From Trichomonas vaginalis G3 (Eukaryota > Parabasalia > Trichomonadida > Trichomonadidae), in NCBI RefSeq assembly GCF_026262505.1, contig NC_067207.1, positions 26,132,082 through 26,196,081 on the forward strand: 64,000 nt of DNA, given 5' to 3'. The translations under genes and the position numbers were made by a program. Positions 57,582 through 64,000 of this stretch are shown piece by piece (position 1 is the first letter of the stretch; every line of letters begins with the position of its first letter). A model generated the notes under the pieces. That model saw nothing but the letters and a program-made list of their open reading frames with translations, had not been told where the DNA came from and searched no databases.

Positions 57582-60500
57582 AGAAAAACCTCTAAATTTC
57601 ATTCAAATTTCTGTCAAAATGTGTGCAAAATTGAAATAGGCACACATTTTGACATACGATTATTTATATACGTTATTTTAATGGTTTCAGAGAAATCTTC
57701 GTTACACATTATTGAAGATTACTCAATATTTAAGTGAATGACTCACTACCACCTGTTTAGAAAAATGGTAGCATAAAATCCAAATGTCACATATATTATT
57801 TCTTATTTCATACAAATAAACTTACAATTATAACCTCAACTTGTTTGCAAAGCAGAAACTCAATATAAGCAATCGATCAGTAGTGTATTTAAAAGTCGAA
57901 TTTAAATTTAAAAATTTATAATCTTATTTCGGAACCAAATAGTATAAATTTAGGACAAAAAGCTACGTGGTGTTGATAACAACTATTAAAATTCAAATAT
58001 TACTACCATGAACAATACAATGGCTCATATTGATAATTGATAAACGTGCATATAAATTGCATATATCATCAATGTCATTAAGTAAAATACATGTATATAA
58101 ATAGATTAGAAATATTTTTCGGTTAGAATTAAAATCTATGTAATAAAAAATAAGTTATAAAAATAAATACCGAATTTTTATTTGTAATATAAACTGCTAC
58201 AATATGCTAGTGTATACAAATGTATTTGTCGTATTGATTTGAAAGATCTTCAACATGGTTCAGATCTAAATTTGAAACTCGTAAAATAAAGCGAATCTTT
58301 ATTTATAATATAAACTGCTACAATATGCTAGTGTGTACAAATGTGTTTGTACAAATGTATAACTCTTTGTCAATTGTTATGGCACCTTATAACTTAAAAA
58401 TCATTTTCATTAACAAATATAAAAAGTGACAATTAATATTTTCATTAAATGCATATTTAATTATCAAAACAATGTCGATTTAGCTTGAATGTTCATTATA
58501 AATGTGTAAGTTTCGGAAAACAAAAAATAATTAATTCTCGCAAAGAAACTTATTTTAAAAGAACCTAAACAAAAGTTCATATAATAATAAATCTAAAAAT
58601 AGATATTAATTTAAACGAAGATAATGAGAGAATGGGGATGTTGTAAAACAATGAGACTTAATGATCAAATAATTAAAATAATAAAATTAATTAAAGGAAA
58701 GCTAAAATAGTTTAATGAATTTTTATAGATTGATTACACAATCAATGTTTCTGTGTCAATGTACATCAATCAACATTGTTTCATTGAATTTTGTCTTTCA
58801 CCAAGAAGATTCAAGAACAAAGTTTTGTAGTTTCAATAGATTGATTACACAATCAATGTTTCTGTGTCAATGTACATCAATCAACATTGTTTCATTGAAT
58901 TTTGTCTTTCACCAAGAAGATTCAAGAACAAGTTTTCCTCTTTTTCTTTTTTAAATGATTAAAATATTACCTTGCTTCAACTTTACACGTTTTCGTTTAC
59001 TAAAATTATCTTTTACCTTCACTTATCTTATCATACCCAATTATTCATTTAATTCTATATTTTTCTGACCAAAAATCCTCTCAAATCTCCCTTCTTCTTT
59101 CAAAAATTCTATGAGTTTATTCAAATTTCCTTTAAATCTTTGCTAGTCCTTCTTAAGATTCATTCTAAAATTTTTGAAAAAAATTTAAAATTTGCTAAAT
59201 ATATTCTTTATTACTTTGCACTATTTTCCAATTGAAAAATCGTCGATTTTAATCAAATGTAAGATCATCATAATAAAAATTATGAAACTTACCGTGTTTA
59301 TTAGTAAATTTCAATATGAAGTTGTTATACAAACAGCTGGGACTTTAAATTGAGAAATTGCATAATTCCATCTACAAATTTTGGTCTAGACAATAATCAT
59401 TGATAAATTATAATATATGTATTATGTGTATTTACATTGCATATATAACAATTTCAATTTCTATATTAAATTGTTATTTGATATCAGCTATATTTGTTCA
59501 GGTAAAATGAAGTGTAAAAATATAACTCATGAATTACATATATATATATATTATTTTTATTATTAAAATCAAATTCAGATTTATAAATTAAGGTTATTCA
59601 TTTTTGATATGGTTATCACGCTCAAATATGTTGACAAAGAGTTATACATTTGTACAAACACATTTGTACACACTAGCATATTGTAGCAGTTTATATTATA
59701 AATAAAGATTCGCTTTATTTTACGAGTTTCAAATTTAGATCTGAACCATGTTGAAGATCTTTCAAATCAATACGACAAATACATTTGTACACACTAGCAT
59801 ATTGTAGCAGTTTATATTATAAATAAAGATTCGCTTTATTTTACGAGTTTCAAATTTAGATCTGAACCATGTTGAAGATCTTTCAAATCAATACGACAAA
59901 TACATTTGTATACACTAGCATATTGTAGCAGTTTATATTACAAATAAAAATTCGGTATTTATTTTTATAACTTATTTTTTATTACATAGATTTTAATTCT
60001 AACCGAAAAATATTTCTAATCTATTTATATACATGTATTTTACTTAATGACATTGATGATATATGCAATTTATATGCACGTTTATCAATTATCAATATGA
60101 GCCATTGTATTGTTCATGGTAGTAATATTTGAATTTTAATAGTTGTTATCAACACCACGTAGCTTTTTGTCCTAAATTTATACTATTTGGTTCCGAAATA
60201 AGATTATAAATTTTTAAATTTAAATTCGACTTTTAAATACACTACTGATCGATTGCTTATATTGAGTTTCTGCTTTGCAAACAAGTTGAGGTTATAATTG
60301 TAAGTTTATTTGTATGAAATAAGAAATAATATATGTGACATTTGGATTTTATGCTACCATTTTTCTAAACAGGTGGTAGTGAGTCATTCACTTAAATATT
60401 GAGTAATCTTCAATAATGTGTAACGAAGATTTCTCTGAAACCATTAAAATAACGTATATAAATAATCGTATGTCAAAATGTGTGCCTATTTCAATTTTGC

Positions 60501-60612
60501 ACACATTTTGACAGAAATTTGAATGAAATTTAGAGGTTTTTCTTCAAATTTGAATGATGCTTGTCAGAAAAAGTGTCAAAATGTGTGCAAATGTGTGCTA
60601 TGTTTTTTTCTC
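57513..60612. mobile_element. 3.1 kb long-inverted-repeat transposon, non-autonomous
   Basis: Starts GAG and ends CTC, with arms of about 0.85 kb left (57527-58375) and about 0.97 kb right (59630-60598) that are inverted copies. The right arm holds an extra tandem copy of about 120 bp. The AAAAATAC duplication of 8 bp fits hAT-, P- or Mutator-like transposons. The interior (58376-59630) has no transposase; it has a 111-bp tandem duplication (about 58725-58946) and a short TA microsatellite (about 59540). Confidence 0.8.
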
Positions 60613-60620
60613 AAAAATAC
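60613..60620. repeat. Right 8-bp target duplication AAAAATAC
   Basis: Followed directly by ATGTAA, the displaced last codon and stop of the T5orf172 gene. Confidence 0.75.
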
Positions 60621-61052
60621 ATGTAAAAATAACGTTTACCATGTAAAAACGCTTGTGAAAAAAACAGGTTAGAAAACAGGTTAGAAAACAGGTTAGATCT
60701 AACCTCTTCACCTAAACATTATTTTTGCTGAATTCAGCAACAAAATTCTGAGTAAAATGGCATAAGATTGCTTCCCTCGGAAAAACCGAGAGAAGAGATT
60801 CCGTACGAAAACAGTGAAATTTCTCTAGACCGACTTCCTTCGGTCTTGCATAAAACTCATGAAAATCGTGAAAAATTGCGACCCAGACTTTTTTCGGGGT
60901 CGCCAAAACTCTATGAAAATCATGAAGAACAGCGAGTACGTAAGAAAACGTAGTCGCCAAAACTCTATGAAAACAGTGAATTTCCTGAAGATAGAAAAAA
61001 TAAGGTTAGTTTTATTTTTATTTATTTTTTTATTTTGTATGTAAAGACAGAT
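60621..61052. repeat. CTAACC palindrome block and tandem hairpin units
   Basis: After the displaced gene end comes a CTAACC block with AGGTTAGATCTAACCT (about 60665-60710). Four consecutive hairpins with different stems follow at spacings of about 50-57 bp: CTTCCCTCGG/CCGAGAGAAG (60771-60795), GACCGA/TCGGTC (60828-60845), GCGACCC/GGGTCGC (60878-60904) and GCGA-G-TACGT/ACGTA-G-TCGC (60932-60958). They are separated by linkers of the form AAAACTCTATGAAAATCATG. Ends with the class A block and GTATGTAAAGACAGAT. Confidence 0.75.
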
Positions 61053-61945
61053 ATGTCAACAACAGAGAACACAACAACTGCTATCGTTCATGAAGCTATA
61101 AATGAAGAATATGAGTACATACAGTTTAACAAACAACTCCGTCTCATTCGTTCGGTCAAAGACGATATGTACCAAATGCAAAGTATTTTGACAGCATGTT
61201 TTGCACCAGATACTAAGCTTCCTAAAGACTGGTTTAGGAACCAAAGCACCATTGAACTCTTAAGCGAAGCACAGCGAGACATACTTTTTTCTGAAAACAG
61301 TGAAGAACAGCGAGTAGGTAAAAAACCCCAGTCGCCAAAACTCTATGAAAACAGTGAAGAACAGCGAGTAAGTAAAAAACCCCAGTCGCCAAAACTCTAT
61401 GAAAATCGTGAAAAATTGCCAAACGGTTTGAGAGGATATTATGTACATAGACTTCTTGTAAATGCTGTTGCAATGTGGGCTTCGCCTCGTTATGCATGGC
61501 ATGTTTACAGACTTCTTGACGAAATTCATAGACAAGAACGTGAAGAGCTAGAGAACAAGCTTGAAGCAAAAGACAAAAGCATTCAGAAAAGAATACCACG
61601 TTCGGTACCAAAAGGAAAGGAAAAGAACTATAAGTATATGATTTATACTGAAGAGATGGAAAATGAAGAAGATAAAGATATGGTTATGTTGCATTTAGTC
61701 AGAAGAAACAACAAAAGCTTTTACGACCTTGCTAAGATTTACAAATCTGACAGAAATTGGTTCTATCGCGAAAACTTACCGATTTCAATGACCCCAAATG
61801 AAGATGTGAAACAAATAGTTCAAGATACGTTACCTCAAACACACTATATATGAAAGGTTGTACAATACTTACCTTCAAAGAAGACTTACCGCTACTGAAA
61901 GAAAAAATAACAGAGTATTTTGACAACTTCAAACAAGTAGAGTAA
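61053..61945 (+). pseudogene. KilA-N-type protein with two translated hairpin repeats, one late frameshift
   Basis: Start MSTTENTTTAIVHEAINEEY (an in-frame ATG 18 bases upstream is less likely because Mav1 has the same ATG). After SEAQRDILFSENSEE come two 18-residue repeats (QRVGKKPQSPKLYEN; QRVSKKPQSPKLYEN) encoded by hairpins at 61310-61336 and 61364-61390. Then comes the KilA-N-like end GYYVHRLLVNAVAMWASPRY. The C-terminal half is basic with KYMIYTEEMENEEDKDMVML and NRNWFYREN-like text. The frame closes at 61853 (THYI), but relative to Mav1 (THYDMKGC) a small deletion has shifted it; the original end is probably 61945 (NFKQVE). Confidence 0.75.
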
Positions 61946-61961
61946 ATGAACTCTTTATTTT

Positions 61962-62834
61962 TCAAGCTTGACTTTTTACAATTTGAACTTTGTTTGCGTA
62001 GATATGAATTCTGAAAGAAGTATGAGGGTCTTGTATGACTTTGTACTTCTCCCATAGTTCATGTCTGTCAAACTTACCTGCCATGGACTCTTTCATAAGT
62101 TCCATGAAATCGTCTTCGGACAATCCGGGGAAAAGTACAATGTCAGTCAGTATTCTCTTTACATCCTTACTTAAACTCTTTGCTGTCTGTACACAAATGA
62201 CAACTGAGATGTTAAAGTGTCTGAGCTTCTTAAGAATTCGACACATATCTGTTCTCTATTCTTTAACAAAGGATGAGAGGCGAAATCATCTAAGATAAGA
62301 AGACATCTATGAGGTATGTCTTCCAATCGTAAGATTGCAATTTCTTCGAAATGTATTCTATCTCTTTCTGTTTGTTTCTGAAGTGTTTCTTCTCTAATAT
62401 TCTCTGCATTTCCTCATTTGGGTCTTTAAACTTAGAATTTATATACTCATTTATAGCATTATACTTCAAAACTCTTCTTTGGTACTTCTTTATCCAATCT
62501 AACAACTCAGTATCCTTTATACATACTAACTTAGACTTCTTTATAATATCTTTGAACGAATTGACGGTTTGGTCAAATTGACCAAAGTACTACAAATGAC
62601 AACTAACTCATAGAATGGGTTCTTCTCATCTAGTTCTTGTTGTTGTGCAGCCATTTTAAGATAAGTGAAAGTCTTACCCGACCCAGGTGGTGCAATTAGA
62701 CCTGTTATACCATTCTGAGCAAATAAGAACTTGTCATGTATAGGCTTTATCTGAGCATTTTCTAACTTCCTCTTGTTCTTGTTTAAAACATTCTCAAATT
62801 TCTTGTCAATGTCAGCAAACTTTTTTTCTAACAT
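61962..62834 (-). pseudogene. ATP: FtsK/HerA-type packaging ATPase (Mav2), frameshifted
   Basis: Start MLEKKFADIDKKFENVLNKN at 62834; Walker A GLIAPPGSGKTFTYLKMAAQ is in the first open piece (62541-62834), Walker B (ILDDFASHP, about 62270-62300) lies in a broken stretch, and the C-terminal piece (61962-62246) has HFNISVVICVQTAKSL and FPGLSEDDFMELM. Frame changes near 62575, 62430, 62310 and 62245. It ends SQA like Mav1. Confidence 0.85.
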
Positions 62835-62869
62835 ATTTTTAGAAAAATTAAAATTTTTATCTTTTAGAA
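62835..62869. promoter_or_regulatory. Divergent promoter (Mav2 copy)
   Basis: AAAAATTAAAATTTTTATCT-type A/T spacer between ATPase and charged-protein ATGs; nearly identical to 10699-10734. Confidence 0.5.
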
Positions 62870-63328
62870 AATGTCTAGCGATTTCGCTATCTATATTCGA
62901 GACAAGCTTTTTGACAGCAAAACATCTGTCGACCATAAAATCTTACATAGTGTAAACAAGAAAGGTGAATTTGTTCTAAAGTTCTGTTTCTGGAATATGA
63001 CAAGAACCATAAAACATTACAAAGAGCAGTCTTAAAATTTGTCAATGACAGACTTGTTGACAGAGATGACGCCGATTGGAAAGATGAAGTCCAACAAAAG
63101 TTCTTAGAATGCAAAGAAGACACATGCGCTGTTCTTGAAGATGAAATAGAAAACAGAATAGATGAGCTATTAAAGGACAAAGAACTTTTACATAAATATG
63201 GTTCTGAGAAATTTGACATAACTCCACCAGAAAAGAAGAAGAGAGAAAAGAGAGAAAAGAAAGAGAAGAAAGTAGAAGAGAAGAAAGAACCTGAACCAGT
63301 TCCAGAGAAAAAGAAATTTGACATGTAA
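62870..63328 (+). pseudogene. Charged protein with K/E-rich tail (Mav2), one frameshift
   Basis: MSSDFAIYIRDKLFDSKTSV ... LKFCF, then one G missing (CTGGAATATG against Mav1 CTGGGAATATG) shifts the frame near 62993. The rest is open: NHKTLQRAVLKFVNDRLVDR, EDEIENRIDELLKDKELL and a tail of K/R/E repeats ending KKKFDM. About 152 residues. Confidence 0.65.
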
Positions 63329-63344
63329 AAATAAAATTTTATTT

Positions 63345-63764
63345 TTAGAACATTTCTGGGTCAATGTCAATGTTCTCTTCCTCTTTAGGAGTAAACACTG
63401 GCTTAGACTCTAAAATCTTTTTACCCAATTTACCTTGAACTTCAACTATCTTAGACTCATAATATTCATAGTCGTCTGCTTTCTTTGGTTCATAAGGTAT
63501 AACAAGTTTGTATGCTTTGCCTTCTTTAAGGTTTGAGAACCTTCTGTCAAAATTTTCTTTGACTGCTAACAAACCTTCTATGTCTAAGTCTTCAAATTTC
63601 GCACCATTTTTAGTCACAATAGCAAACTTAACTGGTTCGATGTTCCAAACTTTGCTGAATGAAGACTTTTCAAAATGGTAGAAGTAAACATTCAAATATG
63701 TGAATGGGTCTAGTTCTTCTTTAAGTCCTGACATGTACTTGTTTACTGAGATGAATTTTGCCAT
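63345..63764 (-). CDS. Conserved 139-residue Maverick protein
   Basis: Intact copy of the gene broken at 9814-10235. MAKFISVNKYMSGLKEELDP, then FYHFEKSSFSKVWNIEPVKF, GLLAVKENFDRRFSNLKEGK and an acidic C-terminus (EEENIDIDPEMF). Alpha/beta, no membrane span or signal peptide. It stands tail to tail with the charged-protein gene and follows the helicase in the same direction. Unknown function, likely in replication or packaging by context. Confidence 0.75.
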   Translation of the reverse strand: MAKFISVNKYMSGLKEELDPFTYLNVYFYHFEKSSFSKVWNIEPVKFAIVTKNGAKFEDLDIEGLLAVKENFDRRFSNLKEGKAYKLVIPYEPKKADDYEYYESKIVEVQGKLGKKILESKPVFTPKEEENIDIDPEMF

Positions 63765-63799
63765 CTTTTCTATCGGATAAAAAAATATTTTTTTTAAAT

Positions 63800-64000
63800 T
63801 TACTCATAAAAATTTTTCTTTGTATATACACCATTCTGTACGTCTAAAAGACTTTTGACATTTGCCAAGAATGTTCGTTTAGACGCTGTCATATAACCAT
63901 ATTCTTGACAATATTGTTTATACGAATCGTACAATGACCTTTCATCTAATGACACAAAGTCAGTTTCATCTATGAACAGTTCATATACACTCTTGTTTGC
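63800..64000 (-). CDS. SF3 helicase C-terminus (Mav2), cut by the window end
   Basis: Only the last 66 codons are visible: ANKSVYELFIDETDF, DERSLYDSYKQYCQEYGYMT, FLANVKSLLDVQNGVYTKKN, stop. In frame throughout this part and homologous to 9570-9778, fixing the true end of the family. Upstream domains are outside the window. Confidence 0.75.
   Translation of the reverse strand, partial: ANKSVYELFIDETDFVSLDERSLYDSYKQYCQEYGYMTASKRTFLANVKSLLDVQNGVYTKKNFYE

Larger units (their letters stand above)
44855..64000 (+). mobile_element. Mav2: second Maverick/Polinton, truncated by the window end
   Basis: At least 19.1 kb, inverted relative to Mav1. Gene order from the tip: methyltransferase, membrane peptide, 120-residue protein, MG-start protein, HASFS protein, fibre, integrase, second MG-start protein, small P-rich protein, coiled-coil protein, POLB, second HASFS paralogue, 313-residue protein, T5orf172, KilA-N type, ATPase, charged protein, 139-residue protein, helicase. 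The window stops inside the helicase, so capsid genes and the right terminal repeat are not seen and the target duplication cannot be checked. Confidence 0.95.

Noticed and set aside
58715-58954. 79-codon ORF with two copies of a 37-residue repeat in the 3.1 kb element
   Set aside because: Arises from a 111-bp tandem duplication in AT-rich DNA; no transposase or other domain pattern and no upstream signal.

Overview
The window is AT-rich eukaryotic DNA that I attribute to the parabasalid Trichomonas vaginalis or a close relative. Supporting signs are intronless genes, a TCA(C/T)T initiator next to a start codon (31968), a recognisable Rpn12 gene, and two copies of a giant Maverick/Polinton transposon, a class that is extremely abundant in that genome. 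All assignments come from reading the sequence; no database search was run.

Layout. 1-1114 is host flank without a recognised gene. 1115-26278 is a complete Maverick (Mav1, about 25.2 kb) with roughly 0.8 kb terminal inverted repeats, poly-A/poly-T tips and a 6-bp AATAAA target duplication. 26285-44854 is a host segment of about 18.6 kb: two glycine-rich paralogues, a HEAT-like protein, RPN12, a small divergent gene, a 1.2 kb fold-back element, two related repeat-rich ORFs without ATG starts, and a 2329-residue W-motif/acidic-repeat protein. 44855-64000 is a second Maverick (Mav2) in the opposite orientation, cut off by the window end inside its helicase gene.

Maverick biology. The left half of Mav1 carries the virion and packaging module: basic and coiled-coil structural proteins, double-jelly-roll major capsid, candidate minor capsid, SF3 helicase and FtsK/HerA-type ATPase. 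The middle holds KilA-N and T5orf172 genes plus hairpin and iteron repeats. The right half holds protein-primed DNA polymerase B, integrase, small amphipathic MG-start proteins, a fibre with a phage-type C-terminal domain, and a Dam-like adenine methyltransferase. Mav2 repeats this order as a mirror image, lacks the first KilA-N gene, has an extra paralogue of the fibre-adjacent protein, and carries a 3.1 kb inverted-repeat transposon in its T5orf172 gene. Many capsid, ATPase and helicase genes contain frameshifts, while the methyltransferase and several small genes are intact in both copies.

Most unusual features: (i) a bacteriophage tail-fibre/collar-type domain on a eukaryotic transposon fibre; (ii) a 54-bp repeat made of a 27-nt hairpin with changing, mostly compensated stems plus a 27-nt linker, found both between genes and translated in frame inside a KilA-N-type gene, in different copy number in the two Mavericks; (iii) a second hairpin element inserted in frame in another KilA-N gene; (iv) palindromic repeats whose tandem half-sites vary together; (v) terminal hairpins with paired base changes; (vi) 22-bp iteron arrays around an 18-bp palindrome that bracket the KilA-N cassette.
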